Shown here: one piece after another, positions 1-9,430 of the stretch | Layout of the letters: each line of letters begins with the position of its first letter | How positions within the stretch are numbered: the first letter of the stretch is position 1 | Assembly (NCBI GenBank): GCA_016195385.1 | Contig: JACPZS010000228.1 | Span: 1-41,101 of the forward strand | DNA from: Verrucomicrobiota bacterium | GTDB taxonomy: Bacteria > Verrucomicrobiota > Verrucomicrobiia > Limisphaerales > JACPZS01 | Length of the DNA stretch: 41,101 bases | Direction: 5' to 3' | Made by a program: the position numbers and the translations under genes | The notes under the pieces: generated by a model | Seen by the model: only the letters and a program-made list of their open reading frames with translations | Told to the model about the DNA's origin: nothing | Databases searched by the model: none

Positions 1-2
1 AA

Positions 3-1562
3 AAGGAATTGGAGAAAGTGAACAAGCAGTTGCTGGCGTCGGAGCAAAAGGCGCTGGCCGCCACGCAGGCAAAAAGTTCGTTCCTCGCCAGCATGAGCCA
101 TGAATTGCGCACGCCGCTCACGGCCATCATCGGGTTCAGCGAGATGCTGCTGGCGGATGCGGAGAGCACGGGCCAAAAACAGCAGGCCGAAGATTTGCTG
201 CGCATCAACGATTCCGCCAAACACCTGCTGGGCTTGATCAACGACATCCTCGACCTTTCCAAAATCGAGGCGCAGAAGATGGATTTGCACATCGAGTCGT
301 TTGAAGTGGCGACGCTGCTGCGCGACGTCGCGAGCACCATGCAGCAATTGGTTTCCAAGCGCGCCAACACGCTCAAGATCGAAGGCGCGGAAAGCGCGGG
401 CGTGATGAAGGCCGATCTCGTGAAGGTGCGCCAGAGCCTGTTCAACCTCCTGAGCAACGCGAACAAATTCACCGATCACGGCACCATCTGGCTGACGGTC
501 GCGCGGGAACACGCGGATGGCGGCGACCGGCTGGTGTTCCGCGTCCGCGACACGGGCATCGGCATGACGCCCGAACAAATGGGCCGGCTGTTCAAGGCGT
601 TCACGCAGGCCGACAGTTCGACGGCGCGCAAGTTCGGCGGCACCGGTCTGGGGCTGGCCATCACCAAACATTTTTGCGAGATGATGGGCGGCAGCATCCG
701 CGTGGAGAGCGAACCTGGCAAAGGCTCGACGTTCATCATTGAATTGCCCGCCGAGGTGACCAAGGCGAAACGCGCCGAAGCGCATCGCGAAAGCAAAGGG
801 GACACGGCGTTGCTGGCCGGTGCTCCGCGGATTCTGGTGATTGACGATGATCCGAACGTGCATCGTCTGATCGAGATGGCGCTCAAACCGGCGGGCTACC
901 GGCTGCGCTTTGCGGCGAGCGGCGAGGAAGGGTTACAACTGGCCAAGGAGCTGCACCCGGCGGTGATCACGCTTGATGTCATGATGCCGGAGAAGGACGG
1001 CTGGTCGGTGTTGACGGCCTTGAAGTCCGATCCCGAGCTGGCGCAAATTCCCGTGATCATGTTGACCATTGTGGGCGACAAAGATCTCGGTTTTGCGCTT
1101 GGGGCGGCGGAATATCTGGTCAAGCCAATTGACTGGAATCATTTGACGGCGGTCTTGAAGAAATACGCCGGCACCACGCCCGCTTCGCATGTGTTGATCG
1201 TGGAGGACGACGCGCCGCTCCGCGAGATCCTGCGGCGCACGCTGGAGAAAGAGCAATGGCGCGTCGTGGAGGCCGCCAACGGCGCCGAGGCGCTCGCCAG
1301 TCTGGCCCGGAGCCTGCCGTCGGTCATCCTGCTCGATCTGGTCATGCCGGTGATGGATGGCTTTCAAGTGCTGGCCGAACTGCGCAAGCGCGAGGAGTGG
1401 AGCCGGCTGCCCGTGATTGTGACCACCGCGAAAGATCTGACAGTGGAGGAACGCAATCGGCTGCGCGGCGGGACGGAAAAAATTCTGGAAAAAGGCTCCT
1501 ACGTGCGCGAGGAACTGGTGCGGGAAGTGCAACGGCTCATCAAACAATTTCGCTCGAGCTGA
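3..1562 (+). CDS. Hybrid sensor histidine kinase, C-terminal part (HisKA-HATPase-REC-REC)
   Basis: The reading frame is open to the left edge, so the sensory N-terminus lies outside the window; a TTG at 9 is probably not the true start because the preceding codons continue a coiled-coil (K-E-L-E-K-V). Counting from that TTG, the HisKA H-box [10 protein letters not shown] puts the phospho-acceptor at His31 (base 99). The HATPase domain follows with its N box ([10 protein letters not shown]), G1 box (DTGIGM) and G2 box (GGTGLGLAI). Two receiver domains follow at about 273-390 (phospho-acceptor Asp323 in LDVMMP, Lys in YLVKPID) and 394-515 (Asp443 in LDLVMP, Lys in ILEKGS). It should autophosphorylate and pass phosphate to its own receivers and to the next two gene products, which lie 33 and 22 bp apart downstream. 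The input signal is unknown. Confidence 0.93.
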   Translation, partial: KELEKVNKQLLASEQKALAATQAKSSFLASMSHELRTPLTAIIGFSEMLLADAESTGQKQQAEDLLRINDSAKHLLGLINDILDLSKIEAQKMDLHIESFEVATLLRDVASTMQQLVSKRANTLKIEGAESAGVMKADLVKVRQSLFNLLSNANKFTDHGTIWLTVAREHADGGDRLVFRVRDTGIGMTPEQMGRLFKAFTQADSSTARKFGGTGLGLAITKHFCEMMGGSIRVESEPGKGSTFIIELPAEVTKAKRAEAHRESKGDTALLAGAPRILVIDDDPNVHRLIEMALKPAGYRLRFAASGEEGLQLAKELHPAVITLDVMMPEKDGWSVLTALKSDPELAQIPVIMLTIVGDKDLGFALGAAEYLVKPIDWNHLTAVLKKYAGTTPASHVLIVEDDAPLREILRRTLEKEQWRVVEAANGAEALASLARSLPSVILLDLVMPVMDGFQVLAELRKREEWSRLPVIVTTAKDLTVEERNRLRGGTEKILEKGSYVREELVREVQRLIKQFRSS

Positions 1563-1595
1563 CGACGCGTCCGCAGCGATTGGTTATTTTCAACT

Positions 1596-1973
1596 ATGGC
1601 AAAAATTCTCGTCATTGAAGATGTCGAAAACAACCGGGTGCTTTTGTCGCGACGGCTCACCAGCAAGGGCCACCAGGTCATCCTGGCCGAGGACGCCGAG
1701 CGAGGTTTGGGCGTCGCGCGCAGTGAACAGCCGAATTTGATCCTCATGGACATCGGCCTGCCCGGCATCGACGGCTGGGCCGCCACCAAAAAGTTGAAGA
1801 CGGATCCGGTGACGCAGGCCATCCCGGTGATCGCGCTGACGGCCCACGCCATGCAGGGGGATCGGGAAAAAGCGGTCGAAGCCGGCTGTGATAATTATGA
1901 AACCAAGCCGATCGATTTCAACAGTCTCTTCGAGAAAATCGACGCGCTCATCGCGCCGCCGACCGCTTCATGA
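1596..1973 (+). CDS. Single-domain response regulator (DivK/CheY type)
   Basis: A 125-residue protein that is only a receiver domain. It has the acidic pair in VIEDVENN, phospho-acceptor Asp52 in LMDIGLPG, the switch Thr82 in ALTAH and the conserved Lys104 in ETKPID. There is no output domain, so it probably works as a phosphate shuttle or by protein-protein contact, as DivK does. It sits 33 bp after the hybrid kinase and 22 bp before the cyclase gene, which fits one operon and a role between those two proteins. The phosphorelay order is inferred from gene order and domains. Confidence 0.92.
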   Translation: MAKILVIEDVENNRVLLSRRLTSKGHQVILAEDAERGLGVARSEQPNLILMDIGLPGIDGWAATKKLKTDPVTQAIPVIALTAHAMQGDREKAVEAGCDNYETKPIDFNSLFEKIDALIAPPTAS

Positions 1974-1995
1974 GTGGCGTTGATACAAATCGTCC

Positions 1996-3573
1996 ATGAG
2001 CGACTCTGACTTTTCACCCGCGTCTGACGCCGCTGGCGAGGGTGCCTGGCACGCGCATCGCGTCAGCCAGGCGCGGCACGACCTGCGCAATCCCACCAGC
2101 GAAGTGCTGGGCTTCACCGAAATGCTGCTGGAAGAAGCAGTGGCCGCGAACCGCGCGGAAGTGGTCGCCGCGCTGCGCGCCATTTACGAAGCGGCCAGTC
2201 AGATTCTCAAGCAAGTCAACCAGACGCTCGACCTGCAAAAGCTCCAGGCCGAGGCGTATTTGCTGGACGAACTGCGCGTCGCGATTCGTCACTCCACAGA
2301 ACGGATATCCGCCACCGGCGAAAATTTGCTTCGGACGAGTGCGCCGTTTCCGACCGAGTCGTTCGCGGGCGATTTGCGGCGCATCCTGGACGCCGCCGGC
2401 CGGTTGCGCGACGTGTCGCCGGGGTTGCTGGCCGCGCTGCGGGCGGGCGAAGCGCCGCCGCGCGGGTGGCGAGGGCCAGAGTTGGACGCTCGAACAGTTC
2501 TGGCGGCGACCGAAAACCATTTTGAAACCGGATCGGTGCTGGTCGTCGATGACAACGAGTCCAACCGCGAGTTGCTGACGCGGCGGCTGTTGCGGCATGG
2601 CTGCGCGGTCGCGGTCGCGGAAAACGGACGCCAGGCGTTGGAGATGTTGCGCGCGCGTCCGTTTGATCTTGTCCTGCTCGACATCGTCATGCCCGAGTTG
2701 GACGGCTATCAGGTGTTGAGCGAAATGAAACGCGACGAGCAGTTGCGGGGGATACCCATTATCGTTCTGTCGGCGCTCGATGAAATGGAAAGCGTCGTGC
2801 GTTGCATCGCCAACGGCGCGGAAGATTATTTGCCCAAGCCATTTGATCCCGTGTTGCTGCGGGCGCGCATCGGCGCGTGCCTGGAAAAAAAACACCTGCA
2901 CGACCGCGAGATTTCCTACCTGCGTCAAATCGAAGAGCAACGCCGGCGGGCGGACGACCTCTTGCACGTCATCCTGCCCGAACACATCGCGCACGAATTG
3001 AAGACCACCAACGCCGTCAAACCGCGCCGCTACGAAAACGTCGCCGTGCTGTTTTGCGACGTGGTGGACTTCACGGCCTTTTGCGACAAACATGAGCCGG
3101 AGGAAGTTTTGGAGCACTTGCAGGCGTTGATTCGCGTGTTCGAAGAACTCACGGCCCTTCACGGATTGGAGGAAATCAAGACGATTGGTGACGCGTTCAT
3201 GGCGACAGCCGGCCTGCTCGCGCCGATGGAAAACTCAACACTGGCCAGCATCCAATGCGGGCTGGAAATGCTCTCCGCCGCGCGCCGTTTGCCGGCGGGC
3301 TGGCAGGTGCATGTAGGCATCCACACCGGGCCGGTTATCGCGGGCGTCGTCGGCCAGAAAAAATTCCTGTTCGACGTTTGGGGCGACACCGTGAACACCT
3401 CCGCGCGCGTGGCGAGTTTGGCGGGTCCGGGTTCGGTGTTTGTGAGCAGTTCCGCCTGGGCGCAAGTGCAGGATCGCTGCCTGGGCCATTCGTGCGGTCT
3501 CTTCCAAGTCAAAGGCAAAGGGCAACTGGAAGTCTTCCGCGTCGAAGCCGTGCTCGACCGCGCGACAGGGTGA
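1996..3573 (+). CDS. Receiver-linked class III adenylate/guanylate cyclase with N-terminal HisKA-like domain
   Basis: A 525-residue soluble protein. Residues about 20-120 resemble a histidine-kinase dimerisation domain with an H-box-like ARHDLRNP (His28), but no HATPase domain follows. Residues about 180-300 form a receiver with Asp229 (LLDIVMP) and Lys281 (YLPKPFD). A coiled linker (about 300-335) leads to a class III cyclase domain. Its metal Asp residues are Asp355 (LFCDVVDFT) and Asp399 (KTIGDAF); Lys395 and Asp460 (FDVWG) are the residue types that select adenine; Asn467 and Arg471 (VNTSAR) are the transition-state pair. All catalytic residues are present, so it should make cAMP, controlled by phosphorylation of the receiver. 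It is the last gene of the signalling operon. The adenine preference is predicted from residues only. Confidence 0.92.
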   Translation: MSDSDFSPASDAAGEGAWHAHRVSQARHDLRNPTSEVLGFTEMLLEEAVAANRAEVVAALRAIYEAASQILKQVNQTLDLQKLQAEAYLLDELRVAIRHSTERISATGENLLRTSAPFPTESFAGDLRRILDAAGRLRDVSPGLLAALRAGEAPPRGWRGPELDARTVLAATENHFETGSVLVVDDNESNRELLTRRLLRHGCAVAVAENGRQALEMLRARPFDLVLLDIVMPELDGYQVLSEMKRDEQLRGIPIIVLSALDEMESVVRCIANGAEDYLPKPFDPVLLRARIGACLEKKHLHDREISYLRQIEEQRRRADDLLHVILPEHIAHELKTTNAVKPRRYENVAVLFCDVVDFTAFCDKHEPEEVLEHLQALIRVFEELTALHGLEEIKTIGDAFMATAGLLAPMENSTLASIQCGLEMLSAARRLPAGWQVHVGIHTGPVIAGVVGQKKFLFDVWGDTVNTSARVASLAGPGSVFVSSSAWAQVQDRCLGHSCGLFQVKGKGQLEVFRVEAVLDRATG

Positions 3574-3630
3574 CAAAATTTTTTCCGCAGATCAGCATCG
3601 CCATTCTGCGGCAAATCCGCTTGGCACACC

Positions 3631-3635
3631 GGAGG
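3631..3635 (+). promoter_or_regulatory. Shine-Dalgarno GGAGG selecting a TTG start for lptD
   Basis: GGAGG lies 4 nt before TTG at 3640. The next in-frame ATG (3661) is 25 nt from the motif, too far to use it. Clear Shine-Dalgarno sequences are rare in this window, so this one is informative. ATG 3661 would still give a normal signal peptide and cannot be excluded. Confidence 0.45.
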
Positions 3636-3639
3636 CATT

Positions 3640-5841
3640 TTGATTAGCTCGGCGCGCCACATGAAGAAACTCCGCTGCGCCGCCCTGATTGCGAGCCTGG
3701 TCGTTGTGCTGCCGCTCGCGCTCCGAGCGCAGGAGCGACCGCCGCTTCGGGTTGAACCGCTGAATTCAGGAGGACAGTTGCATTACGACCTCAACACCGG
3801 CGCGGCGAGCGCGACCGGCGGCGTGAAAGTTCAACTCGGCGAGGACGTGTTGACCGCCCGGCAGGTGACGTTGAATCAGCAAACCGGGGAAGCGACAGCG
3901 GAAGGTGATGTTTTGCTCCAGCGCGGCAAGGCTGTCTGGCGCGGCGAACGGTTGCGCTACAATTTTACGACGCGCGATATTTCGAGTGACGCTTTTCGCA
4001 CTGGTATGACGCCGTTTTTCGTCAGCGGCGAATCGCTTTCGGGCGCGGCCACCAACCAGGTCCATTCGGTCACGAACGCGTTCGTCACGACCGATGATTT
4101 TGCGGAGCCGGGTTACCGCATCCGCGCAAAGTCGCTGCGGATTTTGCCCGGCCATTATCTCGAAGCGCGTGACGCCGTGCTGTATCTGGGCGACACGCCC
4201 GTCTTCTACTACCCGTATTACCGGCGCAGCCTCGAACGTCATCCGAACAACTGGGTGCTGACGCCCGGTTACCGCAGCCGCTATGGGCCGTTCCTGTTGA
4301 GCACTTACAACTGGCACTTCGGCACGAACTTCGACGCCGGATTGCATCTCGATTACCGCCAGCGGCGTGGCTTCGGGCTGGGACCGACGATCAATTTCGA
4401 TGGCGGCGAACTGGGCAAGGCGAATTTTCAATATTACTACGCCCACGACGACAATCCCGCGGCCGGCGGTGGCACGAACAACACGACACGCGTCGATCGC
4501 CATCGCATCAATTTTTCTTACGATGCAACTTTGCGAACGAACCTGACGGCGAAGGTCGTGGTGCGCGAACAGAACGACCCGTACATCGTTCGCGACTTCT
4601 TCGAGAGTGAATACCGGAAAAACATCCAGCCGAGTTCGTTCCTCGAAGTGAATCAGGCCTGGCCGAATTTTACCCTCGATGTGTATGCGCAACCGCGCCT
4701 CAACGACTTCTACGAAACCGTCGAGCGGCTGCCGGATGTAAAACTCACTGCCGCGCGCCAGCAACTCGGTGTCTCGCCGCTCTACTACGAAGGCGAAACC
4801 TCGGTCGGCTATTTCAAACACACGTTCGCCAACAATTACACGAACGATTTTGCCGCCATGCGCGCCGACACGTTTCATCAACTGCTGTTGCCATACACAT
4901 TTTTCGGCTGGCTGAATTTCACGCCGCGCGTCGGCGGACGCTTCACGCATTACGGCGACACGGAAGGAGCGGGCACGACGACCACCGAACAGAATCGCGG
5001 CGTGTTCAACACTGGCGCGGAACTTTCCTTCAAAGCTTCGCGTGTCTGGCGCGGCGTCAGTAGCAAATTCTGGGACGTGAATGAACTGCGGCACATCGTC
5101 CAGCCATCCGTCAATTACGCCTACGTGCCTTCGCCGAACGTGCGTCCCCAGGAGCTGCCACAATTCGACAGCGAGCTTTCAAGTTTCCGTTTGTTACCAA
5201 TTACGTTCCCCGACTACAACGCCATCGATTCCATCGACAGCCAGAATGTGTTGCGCCTTGGCTTGCATAACAAACTCCAGACGAAGCGCGCGGACGGCAT
5301 CGAAAATTTGATCAATTGGTCGCTCTACACCGACTGGCGTTTGAAGCCCCGCGCGGGCCAGAGCACGTTCGCCGACGTGTTCTCGGACATCGACTTCCAG
5401 CCGCGCTCGTGGCTCACGCTCACTTCCGAGACGCGCTTCGACGTGGCGAACGAGCGCTGGCGGCTGGCGCATCATTACGCGACAATCCAGCCGGGCACCG
5501 CTTGGAGTTGGTCGCTCGGCCACCGTTATTTGCGCGATGATTTTACGAGTTATGGACAGGGAAATAATTTGATCACGAGCAGCCTCTACTACCGCGTCAA
5601 TGAGAACTGGGGCGCGCGCATTTCGCATCACTTCGAGGCGCGCGATGGCACGCTCGAAGAACAATACTACACCGTTTATCGCGACCTGCGGAGCTGGACG
5701 GCCGCGTTGAGCTTTCGCGTGCGTGACAGCCGGACGGGGGTCAACGATTTCACGGTCGGCTTCACGATATCGCTCAAGGCTTTCCCCCGCTTCGGCCTGG
5801 GCCGCGACCGCAATACGCCCGCCGTCCTGTTCGGAAGCTGA
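3640..5841 (+). CDS. lptD: LPS-assembly protein LptD (OstA family)
   Basis: A 733-residue outer-membrane protein. An N-terminal signal peptide (MKKLRCAALIASL..., from 3661) ends near ALRAQ. An OstA/LptA-like beta domain follows (about 40-130, with GVKVQLGEDVLTARQVTL and EGDVLLQRG) and then a long LptD-type beta-barrel with many alternating aromatic and polar strands and the typical TPVFYYPYY segment. In the known pathway LptD with LptE inserts lipopolysaccharide into the outer leaflet of the outer membrane. The length is in the family's range. TTG 3640 is preferred as the start because of GGAGG 4 nt upstream. It follows the cyclase gene by 66 bp and converges on the next gene. Confidence 0.88.
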   Translation: MISSARHMKKLRCAALIASLVVVLPLALRAQERPPLRVEPLNSGGQLHYDLNTGAASATGGVKVQLGEDVLTARQVTLNQQTGEATAEGDVLLQRGKAVWRGERLRYNFTTRDISSDAFRTGMTPFFVSGESLSGAATNQVHSVTNAFVTTDDFAEPGYRIRAKSLRILPGHYLEARDAVLYLGDTPVFYYPYYRRSLERHPNNWVLTPGYRSRYGPFLLSTYNWHFGTNFDAGLHLDYRQRRGFGLGPTINFDGGELGKANFQYYYAHDDNPAAGGGTNNTTRVDRHRINFSYDATLRTNLTAKVVVREQNDPYIVRDFFESEYRKNIQPSSFLEVNQAWPNFTLDVYAQPRLNDFYETVERLPDVKLTAARQQLGVSPLYYEGETSVGYFKHTFANNYTNDFAAMRADTFHQLLLPYTFFGWLNFTPRVGGRFTHYGDTEGAGTTTTEQNRGVFNTGAELSFKASRVWRGVSSKFWDVNELRHIVQPSVNYAYVPSPNVRPQELPQFDSELSSFRLLPITFPDYNAIDSIDSQNVLRLGLHNKLQTKRADGIENLINWSLYTDWRLKPRAGQSTFADVFSDIDFQPRSWLTLTSETRFDVANERWRLAHHYATIQPGTAWSWSLGHRYLRDDFTSYGQGNNLITSSLYYRVNENWGARISHHFEARDGTLEEQYYTVYRDLRSWTAALSFRVRDSRTGVNDFTVGFTISLKAFPRFGLGRDRNTPAVLFGS

Positions 5842-5859
5842 CAAAACCTCAGCGCAACT

Positions 5860-6312
5860 TCAGTTGCCGGCGTCGTTGATGGCTTGCGCGGAAAAATCCT
5901 GCGTGCCCCGGGCGCGTCCCGCTTCAATCAAAATGCGGTAAACTTTCTTCGGCTCCAGTGCGTGCGGTAGTTCATTGGAACGCGCTGTCGTCATTCCCGC
6001 AATGAGGTCGCCGTACAAAAATCCCTGCATCGGCGTAGAGCCGACTTTGGAAACCAAGTGCCACAGCGCGGGCGCTTTTTTGTTGGCCTCATACGCGCCC
6101 GCTTCAACAACTTTCACCGAATTTATTCGCACCTGCCTCTCCAGCATGAACGACACGGGATAGACGCCGACGTTCACGTCACCCGATCGAATCGGGCGGG
6201 TCTGCGGAATAATTTGAATGCGAGGGACATTGAACCAGTCGGAAAAAACGAACACGTAGGCGACCGCCAACAAAATTGCGACTGTGGTCAGCGTCAGATT
6301 GGGGCGGCTCAT
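5860..6312 (-). CDS. Hypothetical membrane-anchored protein
   Basis: A 150-residue protein with one N-terminal membrane helix (about residues 8-25, LTTVAILLAVAYVFVF) and a periplasmic remainder with no motif I can name. It looks like a signal anchor followed by a small beta-rich domain. The gene converges on lptD (18 bp between stops) and is divergent from the pseudopilin gene, with 139 bp between the starts. I do not recognise the family; linkage to the pseudopilin is only positional. Confidence 0.7.
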   Translation of the reverse strand: MSRPNLTLTTVAILLAVAYVFVFSDWFNVPRIQIIPQTRPIRSGDVNVGVYPVSFMLERQVRINSVKVVEAGAYEANKKAPALWHLVSKVGSTPMQGFLYGDLIAGMTTARSNELPHALEPKKVYRILIEAGRARGTQDFSAQAINDAGN

Positions 6313-6451
6313 AAGTGCAGAAGTTGACGGCGCTTAGGCAAAGGAAATTCGAGCGATTTGCACGCCTCCCGTCGGACGAAGTTTTTGGAGCGGCGCCGCG
6401 GCCGGTCACGCGGACTTTTCAGTCGGATAATGAGTTTGAAAAAATAAGCGA

Positions 6452-7240
6452 ATGAGAAAACGAACAAGCAGCTTTTCGTTGAGCACACTGAGAGATAAAA
6501 ATGGAACGCGGGCCTTTACGCTCGTCGAGTTGCTGGTAGTCATCGCGATCATCGCCATTCTGGCGGGCATGTTGTTGCCTGCGCTGGCGGGTGCCAAGGA
6601 AGCCGGCCGCCGCATCTCGTGTTTGAATAATCTCCGCCAGCTTGACCTCGCCATGCGCATGTACGCCGACGATCATGAGGGCGGCTTCACGCTGCGTGCC
6701 GTCGGGCCGAGCCGCTGGCCTTCACTCTTGCAGGATTTCTACAAAGACACGCGCGTTCTGCGCTGCCCCACTGATCGCGCCGCGAATACCAATGCCGCAA
6801 GTTTGTCCGACACGAACAAGCTGCGGGGCGACACCGCGCCGCGCAGTTACATCATCAATGGCTGGAACGATTATTTCAAACAGACTCTCAGCGACGGCGA
6901 TTTCGCCGAATACATGGGCGGCCGCTGGCTGACACCGATGAAAGAAAACGACATCAAGCAACCATCGGAAACGATCCTCTTCGGCGAAAAGAACACCGCG
7001 TCTGGCCACTATTACATGGATTTTTTGGAGAATGTCGGTGGCGTCGTAGGCAACGATTTGACCGAACTGGCTCAAAGCCGCCATTCGACCGGCTCGGCCA
7101 ATTCGAGCAGCGGCGGTTCCAATTACGCGTTTGTCGATGGCAGCGTGCGCTACTTGAAATTCGGACGCTCGGTTTATCCCATCAACATGTGGGCGGTGAC
7201 CGATGCGTGGCGCACGAACGTGGCAGGCTTTAAGCCATGA
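6452..7240 (+). CDS. Type II secretion/type IV pseudopilin, H-X9-DG family
   Basis: A 262-residue protein with a prepilin leader and N-methylation site, then the hydrophobic stem [18 protein letters not shown] and a Glu at position 5 of the mature protein. The globular part ends with the H-X9-DG signature (RHSTGS ... [12 protein letters not shown]) typical of the very large pseudopilin family in Verrucomicrobia and Planctomycetes. Such proteins are processed by prepilin peptidase and sit in the inner membrane or in short pseudopili. The leader is long (about 20 residues), so a later start is possible, but no better in-frame ATG exists before the stem. No secretion machinery genes are adjacent; it seems to be an orphan pseudopilin. 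Confidence 0.9.
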   Translation: MRKRTSSFSLSTLRDKNGTRAFTLVELLVVIAIIAILAGMLLPALAGAKEAGRRISCLNNLRQLDLAMRMYADDHEGGFTLRAVGPSRWPSLLQDFYKDTRVLRCPTDRAANTNAASLSDTNKLRGDTAPRSYIINGWNDYFKQTLSDGDFAEYMGGRWLTPMKENDIKQPSETILFGEKNTASGHYYMDFLENVGGVVGNDLTELAQSRHSTGSANSSSGGSNYAFVDGSVRYLKFGRSVYPINMWAVTDAWRTNVAGFKP

Positions 7241-7327
7241 TCGTGCGTGTGTCCTTTCTGGGTGCGAGTTGGTGACTCTGAAAATCTTCGACTGGTGATT
7301 CCCGGATTTTCGGGCAGGATTGCCGCC

Positions 7328-8308
7328 ATGCGCGTTCTAGCTTTTCTCTTCGCCGCGATTCTGGTGTCCGCCTCCGCGGCCGAATCCTTCAAACTCTCCG
7401 CGCCCCGCCAGTTCCAGGGCATGTGCTCCGCCTCCGGAGCGGTCGCGCTGGACGAAAAGCATTTCGCGGTGGCGGATGACGAAGGAAATCAAATCCGCAT
7501 TTACCACAACCAACGCGCAGGAATGCCGCTCAAAACCATCGACCTCACTTCGTTCCTCGAACTCGACGCTCGGCACGCGGAAACGGATCTGGAGGGTGCG
7601 GCGCGAATCGGTGATCGCATTTATTGGATTGGCTCGCACGGCCGGAATCCCGAGGGCAAAGTGCGGCCGAGCCGGCAACGATTTTTTGCGACCGACATTT
7701 CCGGCAAGAAAAACCAATTCGATCTCGCCCCGGCTGGCCGGCCCTATAAAGGCCTGCTCACCGACTTGAGCACGGAGCCAAAGTTCAAGTCATTTCATTT
7801 TGAAGAAGCCGCGCTGCGGTCACCCAAGCAGCCGGGCGCTTTGAACATCGAAGCTCTCGCCGCCGCGCCGGACGGACATCTCTTGATTGGCTTCCGTAAT
7901 CCAATCCCCGAGGGCCGGGCGTTGATTATTCCGCTGCTAAATCCCGATGAAGTCATCGCCGGGAAGCGGCCTCGCTTCGGCGAGGCACTGCGGCCTGACT
8001 TGGACGGGCTGGGAATTCGCGACATGGCCTACGTTCGTGGCGGGTATTTGATTATCGGCGGGCACTTCGATGGCCAGGGGCATTCAAAACTATTTCGCTG
8101 GTCCGGCGGCGATGATCAGCCGAGCCAACTCGACGTGAAACATTTCAAGCAGTTCAACCCCGAGGCGATGGTGACTTATCCCAAGCGCGGTTGGGATGCC
8201 GTGCAAGTTCTCAGCGACGATGGTTCGCTGGCGAATGAGGGACAACGCTGCAAGGATCAGAAGGATCCGCGGGCACAATCTTTCCGTAGCTTTTGGGTCA
8301 GCTTCTGA
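7328..8308 (+). CDS. Secreted DUF3616 family protein
   Basis: A 326-residue protein from ATG 7328, chosen because it begins a clean signal peptide (MRVLAFLFAAILVSASAAES); the frame is open back to 7247. The mature part has the DUF3616 pattern of a beta-propeller-like domain: SGAVALDEKHFAVADDEGN, then DLEGAARIGDRIYWIGSHGR, and a late segment NIEALAAAPDGHLLIGFRNP. The function of this family is unknown; it is usually exported. It is followed by a convergent gene with a hairpin between them. Confidence 0.8.
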   Translation: MRVLAFLFAAILVSASAAESFKLSAPRQFQGMCSASGAVALDEKHFAVADDEGNQIRIYHNQRAGMPLKTIDLTSFLELDARHAETDLEGAARIGDRIYWIGSHGRNPEGKVRPSRQRFFATDISGKKNQFDLAPAGRPYKGLLTDLSTEPKFKSFHFEEAALRSPKQPGALNIEALAAAPDGHLLIGFRNPIPEGRALIIPLLNPDEVIAGKRPRFGEALRPDLDGLGIRDMAYVRGGYLIIGGHFDGQGHSKLFRWSGGDDQPSQLDVKHFKQFNPEAMVTYPKRGWDAVQVLSDDGSLANEGQRCKDQKDPRAQSFRSFWVSF

Positions 8309-8311
8309 AGA

Positions 8312-8333
8312 GAAACTTCGTGCGTGAAGTTTC
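8312..8333. terminator. Hairpin between convergent genes
   Basis: GAAACTTC (8312-8319) and GAAGTTTC (8326-8333) form a perfect 8-bp stem with a 6-nt loop in the 55-bp gap between two convergent stop codons. There is no U-tract on either side, so it may act as a weak bidirectional terminator or only protect 3' ends. Confidence 0.35.
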
Positions 8334-8363
8334 CGTCCATTCCGTTCCACGGGCGACCGGATC

Positions 8364-9131
8364 CTATTTCGTCGGAGAATAATCCGTTGCGGTCATGAAG
8401 ACGGATTTGACACCGCCGTTCACAGTCAACGAGCCGCCGGCTTTTTCTTCCGAGGCTTTCTTCGCCGCCTGCCAGGTCGGATCGCCACCGAAATTCTTGA
8501 AGGACGCTCCCGCCGCTTCCTTCGATGCGTGGGCAAGCAGATAAATCAAAGTGTCTTCGGCCCCCTTTTCTTTTTCGGCGGGTGTCCAGTATCCAAAATT
8601 CGTCATGCCGTGTTTGGCGAAGAGTTTGACCGTGTGGTCGCGGAAGCGGGCGTTCAAATCGCCAAGCTTGCCTGGCGTCGCGGTGTAAGTGCGCAATTCA
8701 AAAACGCGCGGTTCCTTTTTGCTCGCCATGATTTCCGGCGAATAATCCGTCGCGGTCATGAACGTCACTTCGACTTTATCGACCAGCTTGCCGTTGACCT
8801 CGGACGCCTTGTAAGCCTTCTGCCAATCCGGATCGGCCATGAACGCCTTCCACGACTGCTCGCGCGCTTCGCGACTGGGATAGGACAGGATGTAGATGAG
8901 TTTGGTTTCCGGATTTTCGATGGGCACCCAGTAACCGACGTTCGTGATGCCGTGCTTTTCGAAAAGCTTGAGTGTGTGATTGCGAAAACGCGCGTGCAGT
9001 TCGTCGAGCTTTCCGGCGGCAGCGTAGTACACTCGCATTTCGTAGCAACGAGAGTCTTTGGCTTGGGCAGTAGCGGAAAAACCGGCGCAGGCGGCGGCAG
9101 CGAGCAGGGTCATGATCAGGAATCGTTTCAT
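8364..9131 (-). CDS. Secreted protein with two NIPSNAP domains
   Basis: A 255-residue protein from the ATG at 9131; an upstream TTG (9146) is less likely because the signal peptide MKRFLIMTLLAAAACAGFSATAQA starts at the ATG. The mature part holds two tandem NIPSNAP domains: CYEMRVYYAAAGKLDELHAR...HGITNVGYW and FELRTYTATPGKLGDLNAR...HGMTNFGYW, each ending in FMTATDYSP. NIPSNAP domains are ferredoxin-like alpha/beta barrels; many Verrucomicrobia and Planctomycetes export them, but the substrate is unknown. The two halves are clearly homologous and arose by duplication. Confidence 0.88.
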   Translation of the reverse strand: MKRFLIMTLLAAAACAGFSATAQAKDSRCYEMRVYYAAAGKLDELHARFRNHTLKLFEKHGITNVGYWVPIENPETKLIYILSYPSREAREQSWKAFMADPDWQKAYKASEVNGKLVDKVEVTFMTATDYSPEIMASKKEPRVFELRTYTATPGKLGDLNARFRDHTVKLFAKHGMTNFGYWTPAEKEKGAEDTLIYLLAHASKEAAGASFKNFGGDPTWQAAKKASEEKAGGSLTVNGGVKSVFMTATDYSPTK

Positions 9132-9430
9132 AAATTGGTTTGGCAAATCGTGATGGCCAGATGCAATCGCAAATCGCCGGTATGTCCAAGAAAAATCGCG
9201 TGGAATTACCCATCTCGAAAAGTGGCAATTGACGGTGCGAGTTCACGTTCAATAAACCAAAAAACCGAAGTTGGCCACGAGAGAACACAAAGAGCACAAA
9301 GAAAGGCGAACTGATCTTGAAGGTAAAATGGGGCTAGATTTTCTCCGCTCTCATTCTCCTCCGCTCTGATCGCTCTGAATGCTTTGTGTTCTTTGCGGCA
9401 ATTTCAATTTCAGAATTCGGGATAAATCTC
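9132..9430. other. Intergenic region with short inverted repeat
   Basis: This 299-bp stretch separates two minus-strand genes and should hold the promoter of the NIPSNAP gene. I found no confident -35/-10 pair. Its only distinct structure is the inverted repeat at 9282-9392, listed separately. Confidence 0.5.
9282..9392. repeat. 11-bp inverted repeat AGAACACAAAG with internal near-copy
   Basis: AGAACACAAAG at 9282-9292 is repeated exactly in inverted orientation at 9382-9392 (CTTTGTGTTCT). A near-copy, GAGCACAAAGAA, directly follows the first arm. The arms are 89 bp apart, too far for a simple terminator. It looks like part of a dispersed purine-rich repeat. Confidence 0.4.

Noticed and set aside
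3766..5163. A 465-codon open frame on the minus strand inside lptD.
   Set aside because: It is an antisense shadow in GC-rich DNA; the plus strand has a signal peptide, an OstA domain and barrel features.
5854..5867. A terminator between lptD and the convergent small gene (GCAACT-TC-AGTTGC).
   Set aside because: The palindrome is perfect but leaves only a 2-nt loop, has no U-tract and overlaps a stop codon; it is too weak to call.
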